Notes: generated from the letters alone by a model not told the origin. A DNA stretch of 64,000 nucleotides from Marinobacter gelidimuriae (GCF_000372805.1 NZ_KB889908.1:695-64694); one strand, 5' to 3'; shown: positions 34,627-44,484, counted from the stretch's first letter. A program made the numbers and translations.

Positions 34627-35904
34627 ATGAAGCGGGAAACCATAGCGTTGCACGCCGGGTTCAAAAGCGACCCCACCACCAGAGCGGCAACCACGCCAAT
34701 TTATCAAACCACCTCTTATACCTTTGATGACACCCAGCACGGTGCTGACCTGTTTGATCTGAAAGTGCAGGGCAATATTTATACCCGCATTATGAACCCC
34801 ACCAACGCTGTGCTGGAAGAGCGCATGGCGCAGCTGGAAGGCGGCATTGGCGCGCTGGCCGTTGCTTCGGGTATGTCTGCCATCACCTATGCCCTGCAAA
34901 CCATCTGTACCGTGGGCAATAACATTGTTAGCACCAGCCAGCTTTACGGCGGCACCTACAATTTGTTTGCCCACAGCCTGCCGAACCAGGGCATTACCTG
35001 CAAAATGCTCACCCACGATGACTTTGACGGCGTAGAAAACGCCATTGATGAAAACACTCGTGCCCTGTTTTGTGAATCCATAGGCAACCCGGCCGGCAAC
35101 GTTGTGGACATTCAGCGCTGGGCTGAAATAGCGCACAAACACGGCCTGCCACTGATCGTGGATAATACCGTTGGCACACCTTTTCTATGCCGCCCTATCG
35201 AACACGGTGCAGACATCGTGGTTCACTCGCTGACCAAATACCTGGGCGGCCATGGCACCACCGTTGCCGGCGTTGTGGTGGATTCTGGCAAATTCGACTG
35301 GAAAGCCAACGCCGACAAGTTCCCGATGCTGAACGAGCCAGATCCGTCGTATCACGGCGTGATATACACCGAGGCCTTGGGGGCGGCAGCGTTTATTGGC
35401 CGCTGCCGCGTAATTCCACTGCGCAACACGGGCGCCGCACTGTCGCCGTTTAACGCGTTCCTGATCATGCAGGGCATTGAAACCGCCGCTCTGCGGATGG
35501 AACGCCACTGCGAGAACGCCCAGAAAGTCGCTCAGTTCGTGCAGGATCACCCGTCTGTAGAATGGGTTAACTACGCCGGCCTGGCCAACAGTCCGTTCCG
35601 CGCCACCTGCGAAAAAATCTGCGGCGGCAAAGCCTCCGGTATTCTCAGCTTCGGCATTAAAGGCGGCCGAGACGCCGGCGCGCGTTTCATCGACGCGCTG
35701 GACATGGTGCTGCGCCTGGTCAACATTGGCGACGCCAAATCCCTGGCCTGCCATCCGGCAACCACCACTCACCGCCAGCTAAACCCGGACGAGCTCAAAT
35801 CTGCAGGTGTGAGCGAAGATCTGGTGCGCCTGTCGATTGGTATTGAGCACATTGACGACATAATTGCTGATGTCGCCCAGGCTCTGGACGCCGCCGTTCG
35901 CTGA
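34627..35904 (+). CDS. metY: O-acetylhomoserine/O-acetylserine sulfhydrylase
   Basis: PLP-dependent Cys/Met metabolism enzyme of 425 residues, making homocysteine from O-acetylhomoserine and sulfide. Signature blocks are TTPIYQTTSYTFDDTQHGADLF, YTRIMNPTNAVLEERMA and the PLP lysine region DIVVHSLTKYLGGHGTTVAG. The long insert and length match MetY rather than MetZ or MetB. AAGGA precedes the ATG. It stands alone, with 130 bp to lipA. Confidence 0.93.
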   Translation: MKRETIALHAGFKSDPTTRAATTPIYQTTSYTFDDTQHGADLFDLKVQGNIYTRIMNPTNAVLEERMAQLEGGIGALAVASGMSAITYALQTICTVGNNIVSTSQLYGGTYNLFAHSLPNQGITCKMLTHDDFDGVENAIDENTRALFCESIGNPAGNVVDIQRWAEIAHKHGLPLIVDNTVGTPFLCRPIEHGADIVVHSLTKYLGGHGTTVAGVVVDSGKFDWKANADKFPMLNEPDPSYHGVIYTEALGAAAFIGRCRVIPLRNTGAALSPFNAFLIMQGIETAALRMERHCENAQKVAQFVQDHPSVEWVNYAGLANSPFRATCEKICGGKASGILSFGIKGGRDAGARFIDALDMVLRLVNIGDAKSLACHPATTTHRQLNPDELKSAGVSEDLVRLSIGIEHIDDIIADVAQALDAAVR

Positions 35905-36034
35905 GAACGCCAGCCAGCACTCTTCCAGACACCACCCCCCGTGTTTATCCTTACTGTCCTTGTATCTGGCGCGCGCCGGCTTTACCCTTTACGCCTAACC
36001 AAAGTCTTTTGTACAGAACGAGAGCTCCGCATCC

Positions 36035-37114
36035 ATGACTGCAAACACCAAGCCCCGTGTGGCCAGTGGCGCCAAGTTCCGCAGTGAACATGGCTTTTCT
36101 GCTATTAAGGACGGCGTTAAGCAAAGCCGCAATGTTTCCAACGAAGGCGTCAGCAACGATCCAAAACCCAAGTGGTTGCGTGCACGTATGCCCGGTGGTG
36201 AGCGCTACGAGGCTGTCAAACAGAATGTGAAAAGCCACAAGGTTGCCACCGTGTGCCAGGAATCCCACTGTCCCAATATTGGTGAGTGCTGGACCAACGG
36301 CACTGCAACGATCATGGTGATGGGTTCGGTGTGTACACGTGCCTGCAAATTCTGCGCGGTAGACACCGGCAACCCCAACGGCTGGCTAGATAAAGAAGAA
36401 CCCGAGAATACGGCAAAATCGGTAGAACTGATGGGCTTGCGCTACATTGTGCTGACATCGGTTGACCGCGACGACCTGCCCGACGGCGGTGCCGGCCATT
36501 ATGCGGCCTGTGTGTTGGCCATCAAGCACCGCACGCCGGAAGTCAGAGTGGAAGCACTCACGCCGGACTTTGATGCGGTAATGCAGCACGTAGAGCAGGT
36601 TGTAGACTCCGGGCTGGATGTATTCGCCCAGAACGTCGAAACCGTTCGCCGCCTGACTCACCCGGTACGTGACCCGCGAGCCGGCTATGAGAAGACTATA
36701 AGCGTACTAAAGCATGCCAAGCAATACCGCCCGGACGTACTGACAAAAACCAGTTTAATGCTGGGCCTGGGCGAAACCGACGAAGAAATTCAGCAAACCA
36801 TGGACGACTTGCTGGCGGTGGGCGTGGATATTCTGACGCTGGGCCAGTACCTGCGCCCTACTCCGAACCATTTGCCGGTGATGCGCTACGTCACCCCGGA
36901 AGAATTCAACCGTTACCGGGAAATTGGCTTGGCCAAGGGCTTTATGGAAGTGCCATCAGGCCCCTTGGTGCGGTCGAGCTACCGTGCAGACCGCGTGTTT
37001 GACAAGAACAACTTGGGATTGGCGGTGCCAGCAGTTCCTGCCTCAATAGAAACGATGTCGGCAGAATCCGAGCCAGTCAACGCCCTGCAGATACCGGTCA
37101 AATCCGTAGGCTGA
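36035..37114 (+). CDS. lipA: Lipoyl synthase
   Basis: Radical SAM enzyme of 359 residues that inserts two sulfurs in octanoyl groups on lipoyl domains. The auxiliary cluster cysteines are in [12 protein letters not shown] and the radical SAM cluster is CTRACKFC. The C-terminal [11 protein letters not shown] supplies the conserved RSSY serine ligand. It normally sits beside lipB; here lipB is about 20 kb away. Confidence 0.97.
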   Translation: MTANTKPRVASGAKFRSEHGFSAIKDGVKQSRNVSNEGVSNDPKPKWLRARMPGGERYEAVKQNVKSHKVATVCQESHCPNIGECWTNGTATIMVMGSVCTRACKFCAVDTGNPNGWLDKEEPENTAKSVELMGLRYIVLTSVDRDDLPDGGAGHYAACVLAIKHRTPEVRVEALTPDFDAVMQHVEQVVDSGLDVFAQNVETVRRLTHPVRDPRAGYEKTISVLKHAKQYRPDVLTKTSLMLGLGETDEEIQQTMDDLLAVGVDILTLGQYLRPTPNHLPVMRYVTPEEFNRYREIGLAKGFMEVPSGPLVRSSYRADRVFDKNNLGLAVPAVPASIETMSAESEPVNALQIPVKSVG

Positions 37115-37159
37115 CCGAGCACCTGCATTGGCATCTTACCACTGTTGGCGGGGCTGCAT

Positions 37160-37591
37160 TTACTGGCCGCCCTGCTGACGCTGTTGTTGCATCTGCTGCA
37201 TTTTTTGCATTTGCATCTTTAGCTCATTACGCTGCTCATCTGTAAAAATACTTTCTACCTTCGCCTGCATCAGGGTAGACAGTGCTGCCATCTCACCGGT
37301 TACATCACCCAGCTCTTCCGCGTGTTCGCGAATAGCATCTTCGCTGAAATCTGCTTTTACCTCGGCTTGCAACTGCTGCTGCAGCGTTTGTGCCTGCTGG
37401 CGCAGATCAACAATCTGACCCTGCAACTCGTCAAACACGCCGCGGATCTGTTCTTGTTGCTCGTCGTTCAAGCCAACCATTTGCGCCAGCTGATCTATAC
37501 GGTCGGGCTGGCCATTCGCCTGTTGCGCCAATGCCGGCGCCGACAGACTTACCGCAATCAGTGCTGTCCCCAGTGCTTTTACTAATTTCAT
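37160..37591 (-). CDS. Spy/CpxP-like periplasmic protein
   Basis: Exported protein of 143 residues with a signal peptide cut after ALA (APALA^QQANG). The mature part is all-helical and Gln-rich with two LTxxQ-like turns (GLNDEQQEQI and FTDEQRNELKMQM) and ends in a Met/Gln-rich tail that could bind metal. Spy/CpxP-type chaperones act in envelope stress. ATG 37591 has GGAG upstream; the longer upstream frame has no signal peptide at its start and is rejected. The assignment to Spy rather than another Gln-rich helical family is moderate. Confidence 0.7.
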   Translation of the reverse strand: MKLVKALGTALIAVSLSAPALAQQANGQPDRIDQLAQMVGLNDEQQEQIRGVFDELQGQIVDLRQQAQTLQQQLQAEVKADFSEDAIREHAEELGDVTGEMAALSTLMQAKVESIFTDEQRNELKMQMQKMQQMQQQRQQGGQ

Positions 37592-37812
37592 ACTGCTCTC
37601 CGTTTTGAATAATTTCACACACCCTAAAGCATCATGCGGGTAAATCGCACCCCATAATGGCTGTTTATTTCGAATAATAGCCGCCAAAGCGGCTGCCAGC
37701 CCACCATTACGGCGATTTTCAGGCAAATATAAAAGTTTGGTCATCGACTTTCGGTATTGTGCTGAAATTGCTGCATACTGGCGGCTCTTTTTATTCACAC
37801 ACACTGGCCAGC

Positions 37813-37870
37813 GCGTTTTGAATTCAGCGTTTTAGAATTCAGCGCTCTTACGGGCAGCGGGAGTAGCACA
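37813..37870 (+). repeat. 14-15-bp array abutting the ylqF start codon
   Basis: GCGTTTTGAATTCA, GCGTTTTAGAATTCA, GCGCTCTTACGGGCA and GCGGGAGTAGCACA run head to tail and end at the ATG. The last unit holds the GGGAG ribosome-binding site. The rest of the 280-bp spacer to the Spy-like gene shows no gene. Confidence 0.75.
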
Positions 37871-38818
37871 ATGGCGATTAACTGGTTTCCCGGGCACATG
37901 CACAAAGCCCGCAAGGAGATCAAAGAAGTCATGCCGCAGATGGACCTGATTATCGAGGTGGTGGACGCCCGCATTCCTTTCAGCAGCGAAAACCCACTGG
38001 TGCCTGCCCTGCGCGGTGATACGCCGTTGATCAAAGTGCTTAACAAGCGCGACCTGGCCGACCCCGATGTGACGGGGCAGTGGCAAAGCTGGCTGGAACG
38101 GGAGCGCGGTGTAAAAACCATCACTCTGACCCACAACCAGCGCAGCGAAGCCCTAGACATTCTTACCCTGGCCGAACAGCTGACGCCGAATCACGATCGC
38201 CAGAAAAGCGCGCTACGGGTGATGATTCTGGGCATTCCTAACGTCGGCAAATCTACCCTGATCAATACCCTGGCCGGACGACCAGCCGCACAAACCGGTA
38301 ACGAGCCGGCCGTCACCCGAGCTCAGCAAGCGATCAAATTGCCAAATAACATTTTGCTGTACGATACCCCCGGTTTCTTGTGGCCCAAGCTTTCACCGGC
38401 GGCCTGTGGTTATCGCCTGGCGGTCACCGGCGCTATTCGCAGCGCTGTGCTGGATTTTGCAGACGTTGCGCTGTTTGCCACCGAGTATTTGCTGGCTCAT
38501 TACCCGAAATTCCTGACCAGCCGTTACGGACTGGACCCGCTGCCGGTTGACGGCCTGGCCGCAATGGACGCCATTGCGGCCAGGCGCCGGTTTTTTGGGC
38601 GCGGCGGCATACCGGATTTACACAAAGTGTCGGAGGTGTTACTGAACGAATTCCGCGCCGGCACGCTGGGGCGCATTTCTCTGGAAACACCGCGTCTGAT
38701 CCAGCACGAAACCGAAATCGCTCTGGCTGAAGCCGAAGTTCAAGCTGTACTGGATGCAGAAAAGGCGATCGCAGACGGCAAAAAGAAAGCGAAAACCCGA
38801 CGCAACCGCAAACGTTAG
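37871..38818 (+). CDS. ylqF: Ribosome-assembly GTPase of the YlqF/RbgA family
   Basis: Circularly permuted GTPase of 315 residues. G4 (KVLNKRDLAD) precedes G1 ([16 protein letters not shown]) and G3 (DTPGFLWPK). The N-terminal INWFPGHMHKARKEI motif is the hallmark of RbgA/YlqF. In Bacillus it helps late 50S assembly. The C-terminal ANTAR-like helices and a basic tail (KKKAKTRRNRKR) suit rRNA binding. A tandem array directly abuts the start. Confidence 0.93.
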   Translation: MAINWFPGHMHKARKEIKEVMPQMDLIIEVVDARIPFSSENPLVPALRGDTPLIKVLNKRDLADPDVTGQWQSWLERERGVKTITLTHNQRSEALDILTLAEQLTPNHDRQKSALRVMILGIPNVGKSTLINTLAGRPAAQTGNEPAVTRAQQAIKLPNNILLYDTPGFLWPKLSPAACGYRLAVTGAIRSAVLDFADVALFATEYLLAHYPKFLTSRYGLDPLPVDGLAAMDAIAARRRFFGRGGIPDLHKVSEVLLNEFRAGTLGRISLETPRLIQHETEIALAEAEVQAVLDAEKAIADGKKKAKTRRNRKR

Positions 38819-38852
38819 TGTCGCATTTGCATCTACGCCTGAACCAAGGTCA

Positions 38853-38865
38853 TATACCGTATACT
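38853..38865 (+). promoter_or_regulatory. Putative fabB promoter -10 overlapped by a small palindrome
   Basis: TATAC-C-GTATA (38853-38863) is an inverted repeat that overlaps a good -10 hexamer, TATACT (38860-38865). A repressor bound here would block the promoter. No clear -35 is seen. Identity of the regulator is unknown. Confidence 0.4.
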
Positions 38866-38939
38866 GATGAAAAGCTTTACCATCACACCTATATAACGCA
38901 ACACAAGCGCCTGTTCCTGGCGCCGGTAAGGAGAGCTTT

Positions 38940-40148
38940 ATGAGACGAGTCGTGGTCACCGGAATGGGAATTATTTCCTGCCTGGGCAATAGCCTGGACG
39001 AAGTTACCAACAGCCTGAAAACGGGAAAATCCGGCATCCGCTTCAGTGAAACCTACAAAGAACTGGGGTTCCGCAGCCAGATTTGCGGCGCACCGGATGT
39101 CGACACCTCGGTCATTGACCGAAAAGTACGTCGTTTTATGGCTGACTCGGCCATGTACAGCTACTTGTCTATGCAGCAGGCCATTGCCCAAGCCGGCTTG
39201 ACCGACGACATGGTGTCAAACAACCGCACCGGGCTGATTGCCGGCTCTGGCGGCGCGTCTTGCTCAAGCCAGGCGGAAGCCGTTGATATTCTGCGTGCCA
39301 AAGGCGTGAAGCGCATTGGGCCTTATATGGTACCGCGCATTATGGCCAGCACTGTCTCTGCGTGCCTGGCGACCGCCTTCAAGATTCGCGGCGTGAACTA
39401 TTCCATATCGTCGGCCTGCGCCACTAGCGCACACTGTATTGGCCAGGCTATGGAGCAAATCCAGATGGGCAAGCAAGACATTGTGTTTGCCGGCGGCGGT
39501 GAAGAAGAAGACTGGAGCCTGACCATGATGTTTGATGCCATGGGTGCCCTGTCTACCAAATACAACGATGCACCGGAAACCGCGTCGCGGCCGTTTGATA
39601 GCAAGCGTGACGGTTTTGTGATTGCCGGTGGCGGCGGTATGCTGGTACTGGAAGAACTGGAGCACGCCCGCAAGCGCGGCGCCAACATTATTGCCGAGCT
39701 GACCGGCTACGGTGCCACTTCAGACGGCTATGACATGGTTGCGCCATCCGGTGAAGGCGCCCAGCGCTGCATGGAGCAGGCCATGGCGACCATGCATGGC
39801 AAAGTTGACTACATCAACGCCCACGGCACCAGCACCCCGGTTGGCGACGCTGCGGAGATAGGTGCTGTTCGCAACATCTTCGTTGACAAAGTACCGCCGA
39901 TTTCCTCTACCAAGTCACTGTCTGGGCATTCGCTGGGCGCTGCCGGTGTACAGGAAGCCATTTACTCGTTGCTGATGATGCAAAACGGCTTTATTGCCGG
40001 AACCGCAAATCTGAACGAGCCGGATGCGGCCATTGCTGATCTGCCCATTGTGGGGCCGGCGGGCCAGGAAGCCACCCTTAACGCGGTGATGTCCAACAGC
40101 TTTGGCTTCGGCGGCACCAATGCATCGCTGATATTTGAGCGTCTGTAG
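38940..40148 (+). CDS. fabB: 3-oxoacyl-[acyl-carrier-protein] synthase I
   Basis: Condensing enzyme of 402 residues, elongating acyl-ACP including unsaturated chains. The catalytic Cys is in [14 protein letters not shown], and the two His are in [12 protein letters not shown] and [12 protein letters not shown]. The N-terminus [15 protein letters not shown] matches FabB more than FabF. fabA is not adjacent, unlike in Pseudomonas. GGAG precedes the ATG. Confidence 0.95.
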   Translation: MRRVVVTGMGIISCLGNSLDEVTNSLKTGKSGIRFSETYKELGFRSQICGAPDVDTSVIDRKVRRFMADSAMYSYLSMQQAIAQAGLTDDMVSNNRTGLIAGSGGASCSSQAEAVDILRAKGVKRIGPYMVPRIMASTVSACLATAFKIRGVNYSISSACATSAHCIGQAMEQIQMGKQDIVFAGGGEEEDWSLTMMFDAMGALSTKYNDAPETASRPFDSKRDGFVIAGGGGMLVLEELEHARKRGANIIAELTGYGATSDGYDMVAPSGEGAQRCMEQAMATMHGKVDYINAHGTSTPVGDAAEIGAVRNIFVDKVPPISSTKSLSGHSLGAAGVQEAIYSLLMMQNGFIAGTANLNEPDAAIADLPIVGPAGQEATLNAVMSNSFGFGGTNASLIFERL

Positions 40149-40204
40149 GGAAGGCCGGCCAGAAACGCCATTGGCAAATGGGTTGATCCGTACTAAACTG
40201 AAGT

Positions 40205-40218
40205 TTGATATGGATCAA
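40205..40218 (+). promoter_or_regulatory. FNR/Anr box upstream of anr
   Basis: TTGAT-N4-ATCAA is a perfect match to the FNR/Anr consensus. It lies 20-33 bases upstream of the ATG of the FNR-type regulator. The closeness to the start suggests negative autoregulation, as for E. coli fnr. Confidence 0.85.
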
Positions 40219-40237
40219 ATTTGACGGGCCATCTGCT

Positions 40238-40990
40238 ATGAACCAAGCAATTCGACTCCATCAGGTTGCGTCACCGCTCAAGGCTACATGTAACAAGTGT
40301 AGTCTGAGCAATCTTTGCCTGCCCCTTGCAGTGGAAGAGAATGATTTGGAGCGCCTTGAAGACATTGTTCTGCAGGGCAAAATCTTCAATCGGGGCGAAC
40401 ATATTTTTGACCAAAGCACGTCTTCTAAGTCGTGCTTTGCGGTGCGTAGCGGGTCGGTAAAAACCTCGATTATTACCGAAGGCGGAGATGAACAGGTTAC
40501 CGGTTTTTTCATGCCTGGCGAGCTGATTGGGCTCGACAGCATGGCAACCGACAACTACGCCTGCACCGCCAAGGTACTTGAGCGCACCAGCGTATGCGAA
40601 TTTCCAGTAGCCAAACTGGAGCAACTTACGCGTAAGTTGCCTGAGCTTCAGCACCACATGTATCACCTGATGAGCCAGGAGATACAAAACAGTCACCAGC
40701 TAGCCATGCTGCTGAGCAAGAATACCGCGGAGGAGCGTATTGCAGCTCTGTTGTTGTCGCTGTCCAGCCGCTTTCAGCGCAGGCGCATGTCGCCCACTAA
40801 TTTCAGCCTGCCGATGGCGCGCAATGATATCGCGAACTTTTTGGGCCTTGCGGTAGAAACGGTTAGCCGCGTATTCACCCGCTTCCAGAATCAGGGCATC
40901 ATCAAAGCGCGCGGCCGTGAAGTCGAACTGCTGGACGTAGAAGCCCTGCAACGGGTCACCCGCGATTTTGCCCGCCAGGGTTGTCGCTAA
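40238..40990 (+). CDS. anr: FNR/Anr-type oxygen-sensing transcriptional regulator
   Basis: CRP/FNR-family regulator of 250 residues. Cys18, Cys21 and Cys27 (CNKCSLSNLC) with Cys120 (TSVCEF) can hold the oxygen-labile [4Fe-4S] cluster, so the protein should activate anaerobic or microaerobic genes. The C-terminal HTH is in MARNDIANFLGLAVETVSRVFTRFQ, whose ETVSR is the FNR-type recognition helix. ATG 40238 is used; the earlier in-frame start would translate the FNR box. It is next to, but separate from, fabB. Confidence 0.94.
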   Translation: MNQAIRLHQVASPLKATCNKCSLSNLCLPLAVEENDLERLEDIVLQGKIFNRGEHIFDQSTSSKSCFAVRSGSVKTSIITEGGDEQVTGFFMPGELIGLDSMATDNYACTAKVLERTSVCEFPVAKLEQLTRKLPELQHHMYHLMSQEIQNSHQLAMLLSKNTAEERIAALLLSLSSRFQRRRMSPTNFSLPMARNDIANFLGLAVETVSRVFTRFQNQGIIKARGREVELLDVEALQRVTRDFARQGCR

Positions 40991-40999
40991 AAAGCGCTT

Positions 41000-41869
41000 C
41001 TATGGGCTGGCTGACTTGACCGGATCTGGCCCTTTTAGCAGAGTCAGCTCATCTGTCAGCCCCACACGCCACGGGACTTGTTTGATACCAAAGGTGTTAC
41101 GAATTTTTGTACACACCAAGCGTGTGTTCACCGGTTCCAGCTGACCCCACCCACTCACTTCATCCACCAGATGCAAATCCTCGGGAATACCCGGCAAGCC
41201 GGCGATGGCCAAGCCCAGCTCATACAGGCTGATGCCCTCAGAACCGGCGTACTGATAGGTGCCCCACACTTCAGCCCCGCAATCAAGCTGCTGGATAATC
41301 GCGCGCATGACCCGCGCCAAATCGGTGACTGCCAAGGGCTGACCAACGCAGCGGCCGGGCAACGACAAGCGGGTGCCAGCAGCTGTGCTGGCCTGAACCT
41401 TCCGTATAAAGCGCCCCAAGCTCCATCCTGTTCGCAAAATAATGTGGCGGGTTAATAAACCGCGCAGGCCCTGCTCGCACTCCCACTGCCAGACACCCAG
41501 CTGGTTCACCGGCTGCCCGGGGTTAGAGGCAATATAAGCCGTCTGTTTGCGGCCATCAAAAATATAGCAGGTGGACAATTGCAGCATCGCGATATTGCGA
41601 TCGCGGGCAAACTCGCCCAGCGCCAGAGGCAATGACAAAGCCGCGCGCTTGACGTCATCAGGGCGTTCCTGGGCGGATTCCGGATCGGCCAGCCAAAGCG
41701 CATTGACAATCAAGTCCGTATCCGCCGGAATCCAGCTTTCCAGGGCCGCCAGATCCACGCTGGCGGTGTTACTCACCAGCAAAGGGCTGACCTGCAAAGA
41801 AGTGGCGCGCAGCTGCTCCAGCAATACTCTGCCCAAGGGGCCGTAATCGTGAACTACCAGAACATGCAC
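41000..41869 (-). CDS. RmlD-like sugar-nucleotide/NAD(P)-dependent reductase
   Basis: Extended SDR protein of 289 residues. The N-terminal nucleotide-binding strand is HVLVVHDYGPLGRVLLEQL, where the usual GxxGxxG is degenerate (DYGPLG). LSTCYIFDGRKQTAY corresponds to the S-T-xY...FDG motif of RmlD (dTDP-4-dehydrorhamnose reductase), but the catalytic YxxxK Tyr-Lys pair is not evident (QLGVWQWECEQ replaces it). Function may therefore differ. It stands between anr and alr; no other rhamnose genes are near. Confidence 0.7.
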   Translation of the reverse strand: MHVLVVHDYGPLGRVLLEQLRATSLQVSPLLVSNTASVDLAALESWIPADTDLIVNALWLADPESAQERPDDVKRAALSLPLALGEFARDRNIAMLQLSTCYIFDGRKQTAYIASNPGQPVNQLGVWQWECEQGLRGLLTRHIILRTGWSLGRFIRKVQASTAAGTRLSLPGRCVGQPLAVTDLARVMRAIIQQLDCGAEVWGTYQYAGSEGISLYELGLAIAGLPGIPEDLHLVDEVSGWGQLEPVNTRLVCTKIRNTFGIKQVPWRVGLTDELTLLKGPDPVKSASP

Positions 41870-41903
41870 GGGTCTTCTTTACCTCCATTCCTGTTAAGTA
41901 AGA

Positions 41904-42983
41904 CTAGCACCAGCGCCGAGGTACCCGGGCTGTAACGCCGGTCAGCAACTCGTAACCAATCGTACCGGCGTGGCCGGCCACGTCATCCACCGGCACCGTG
42001 GTGCCCCACAGTTCTACCGGGTCGCCATTGCGCGCCGCGGGGGCAGCGCTCAGATCGACCGCCAGCATGTCCATCGACACCCGGCCGATAAGCTGTATGC
42101 GCTGGCCATGGACAGCAGCAGGGGTACCCGTGCCCGCATGGCGAGGGTAACCGTCGCCGTAGCCCAAGGCGACAATGCCCATGCGCGTAGGCTTGTTCGC
42201 AACCCAGTCTGCGCCGTAACCCACGCTGTCGCCAGGCTGCAACAGACGGGTACTGATCAGCGGCGCCTGTAACGTCATTACCGGCTTTAACCCCAGCTCC
42301 GCAGCCGACGTGCCAACAATGGGCGACGCGCCATACAGCATGATGCCGGGGCGGCTCCAGCCAAACAGCTTTTGGCCCGGCCTGAACAACGCCGCCGAGT
42401 TGGCAACGCTGCGCTGCAACCCGGGCCAAGGCGCGGTCGCCTTCTCGAAACGCTCGGTCTGCTGCTGCGTCATGGTGCTGCGTTCGTCATCGGCACAGGA
42501 AAAATGGTTCACAAAACCTATCACCTTTGGCGTCAGCTGGTGATGCGCAAGCGTGGCCATCACCCGGGCCAGCTCCTCGGCGTGAAAACCCAGGCGGTTC
42601 ATCCCGGTATTTATTTTCAGCCAGATACTCGGCGCAGCTGGCGCTCGCACAACCCACTGCAACTGGTCGTCGCAGTGCAGCACCGGTTCGAAGTTGTGCT
42701 CTATGCAAGTCGCCAGATCCTGCTCACTGTGAACCCCCTGCAGCAACGCCACAGGCTGTTGACCTACGCCAGCATTACGAATGGCGATGGCCTCTTCAAT
42801 ACACGCCACCGCAAATTTGGGCGCCACCGCAGCCAGGGCACCCGCAACTCCCGCAATGCCGTGGCCGTAGCCATCGGCTTTAATTACCGCCATGGCACTG
42901 GATTGCCCAGAACGCTGGCAGGCCACCTGGTAGTTATGCTGCAGCGCTTTTGAGTCTATCAGCGCAAAGGAACCCCTTGGCAT
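41904..42983 (-). CDS. alr: Alanine racemase
   Basis: PLP enzyme of 359 residues interconverting L- and D-alanine for peptidoglycan. The PLP lysine is in MAVIKADGYGHG, and the partner Tyr region is DSVGYGADWVANKPTRMGIVALGYGDGYPRH. The start overlaps the dnaB stop by one base (TGATG), so the genes are translationally coupled; the dnaB-alr order is as in Pseudomonas. Confidence 0.96.
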   Translation of the reverse strand: MPRGSFALIDSKALQHNYQVACQRSGQSSAMAVIKADGYGHGIAGVAGALAAVAPKFAVACIEEAIAIRNAGVGQQPVALLQGVHSEQDLATCIEHNFEPVLHCDDQLQWVVRAPAAPSIWLKINTGMNRLGFHAEELARVMATLAHHQLTPKVIGFVNHFSCADDERSTMTQQQTERFEKATAPWPGLQRSVANSAALFRPGQKLFGWSRPGIMLYGASPIVGTSAAELGLKPVMTLQAPLISTRLLQPGDSVGYGADWVANKPTRMGIVALGYGDGYPRHAGTGTPAAVHGQRIQLIGRVSMDMLAVDLSAAPAARNGDPVELWGTTVPVDDVAGHAGTIGYELLTGVTARVPRRWC

Positions 42984-44389
42984 CAGTAGTCGTCTCCATA
43001 CTCGCCATAATTACCGTGGGCAAGATCTTCAAACTTGGTGTATTTGCCAATAAACGCCAAGCGTATCGTACCAATAGGGCCATTACGCTGCTTGCCGATG
43101 ATAATTTCGGCCACACCTTTATCTGGAGTATCTTCGTTATAAACCTCATCACGATAGACAAACATAATAACGTCTGCATCTTGCTCGATAGCCCCGGATT
43201 CACGCAGATCCGAGTTGATGGGCCGCTTGTTGGGGCGCTGCTCCAGGCTTCGGTTGAGCTGCGACAGCGCAACCACCGGGCAGCTCAGCTCTTTGGCGAT
43301 ACCTTTGAGTGAGCGCGAAATTTCGGAGATTTCCGCGGTGCGGCCTTCGGTGTTACCAGGCACCCGCATCAGCTGCAGGTAATCCACCATGATCAGCCCG
43401 ATTTTGCCGCCATTCTCCCGCGCAATGCGCCGGGCCCGCGAGCGCAGCTCGGTCGGGCTAAGGCCGGGGGTGTCGTCAATATAGAGCGGTTTGTCTTTCA
43501 GCAGGCTCACCGCCGAGGTTAACCGGGGCCAGTCGTCTTCTTCGAGCTTGCCATTGCGTACTTTGGTTTGGTCTATGCGCCCAAGCGAAGACAACATACG
43601 CATGGCCAAGGCGTCTGCTGGCATTTCCATGCTGAACACCAACACGGGCAGGCCACTTGAAATCAAGGCGTTTTCAACGATGTTCATGGCGAGCGTGGTT
43701 TTACCCATAGACGGCCGCCCGGCAACAATGATCAGGTCTGAGGGCTGCATACCCGAGGTACGCTCATCCAAATCACGAAAACCCGTGGTCAAGCCGGTGG
43801 TCTGTTCGCCAGATTCGAACAGCTCTTCAATGCGGCTTAGGGTTTGCGTAAGAATCGGATTAATGCCCTTAGGGCCAGAACCTTCTTTAACCCGCGACTC
43901 GGCAATCTGGAACACCGTGCGCTCGGCTTCGTCCAGAATTTCACTGCTGTTGCGACCCAATGGGTTGAACGCCGAATCGGAAATTTTACCCGATGCCTCC
44001 ACCAACTGGCGCAAAATAGAACGTTCGCGAACAATATCGGCGTAGGCGCGGATGTTCGCTGCGCCGGGGGTTTTTTCGGCCAGCTCAGCCAGATACGACA
44101 GGCCACCGGCGTGTTCGATATCCCCTGCCCGCTCCAGAAATTCGGCCAGAGTAACAACGTCTAGCGGCTCGTTTTCACTGGCCAGGCGTTCCACCGCGCC
44201 AAAAATCAGCCGATGGTCCTGGCGATAAAAATCCACCGCCGAAATCATCTCGGAGATTTCATCAAAGCGGCGGTTGTCCAGCATCAGCCCACCCAGCACG
44301 GCCTGCTCCGCTTCCAAGGAATGCGGCGGCACTTTAATTCGGCTGGTTTCTGGATCGCTGTTTGCGGGCTTTAGATTCGGCTTTGCCAT
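42983..44389 (-). CDS. dnaB: Replicative DNA helicase
   Basis: Hexameric 5'-3' helicase of 468 residues. The N-terminal DnaB domain (PHSLEAEQAVLGGLMLDN) and the RecA-like core with Walker A AGRPSMGKTTLAMNI, Walker B IGLIMVDYLQLM, and the arginine-finger region SDLRESGAIEQDADV are complete; no intein. ATG 44389 is used (GTG 44395 is upstream). A long hairpin separates it from rplI. Confidence 0.97.
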   Translation of the reverse strand: MAKPNLKPANSDPETSRIKVPPHSLEAEQAVLGGLMLDNRRFDEISEMISAVDFYRQDHRLIFGAVERLASENEPLDVVTLAEFLERAGDIEHAGGLSYLAELAEKTPGAANIRAYADIVRERSILRQLVEASGKISDSAFNPLGRNSSEILDEAERTVFQIAESRVKEGSGPKGINPILTQTLSRIEELFESGEQTTGLTTGFRDLDERTSGMQPSDLIIVAGRPSMGKTTLAMNIVENALISSGLPVLVFSMEMPADALAMRMLSSLGRIDQTKVRNGKLEEDDWPRLTSAVSLLKDKPLYIDDTPGLSPTELRSRARRIARENGGKIGLIMVDYLQLMRVPGNTEGRTAEISEISRSLKGIAKELSCPVVALSQLNRSLEQRPNKRPINSDLRESGAIEQDADVIMFVYRDEVYNEDTPDKGVAEIIIGKQRNGPIGTIRLAFIGKYTKFEDLAHGNYGEYGDDY

Positions 44390-44484
44390 GAACACGTCTT
44401 CAGTTGACCACTGCTCTGGCGTACGGCTTACGAAGGCTCAGTGGCAATGGGAGAGGAAACAGGACTTTGAAGCATACCAGAAAG

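Noticed and set aside
37592-37804. 71-residue extension of the Spy-like protein
   Set aside because: The signal peptide begins at the ATG at 37591 with GGAG upstream; the extension has no family similarity.
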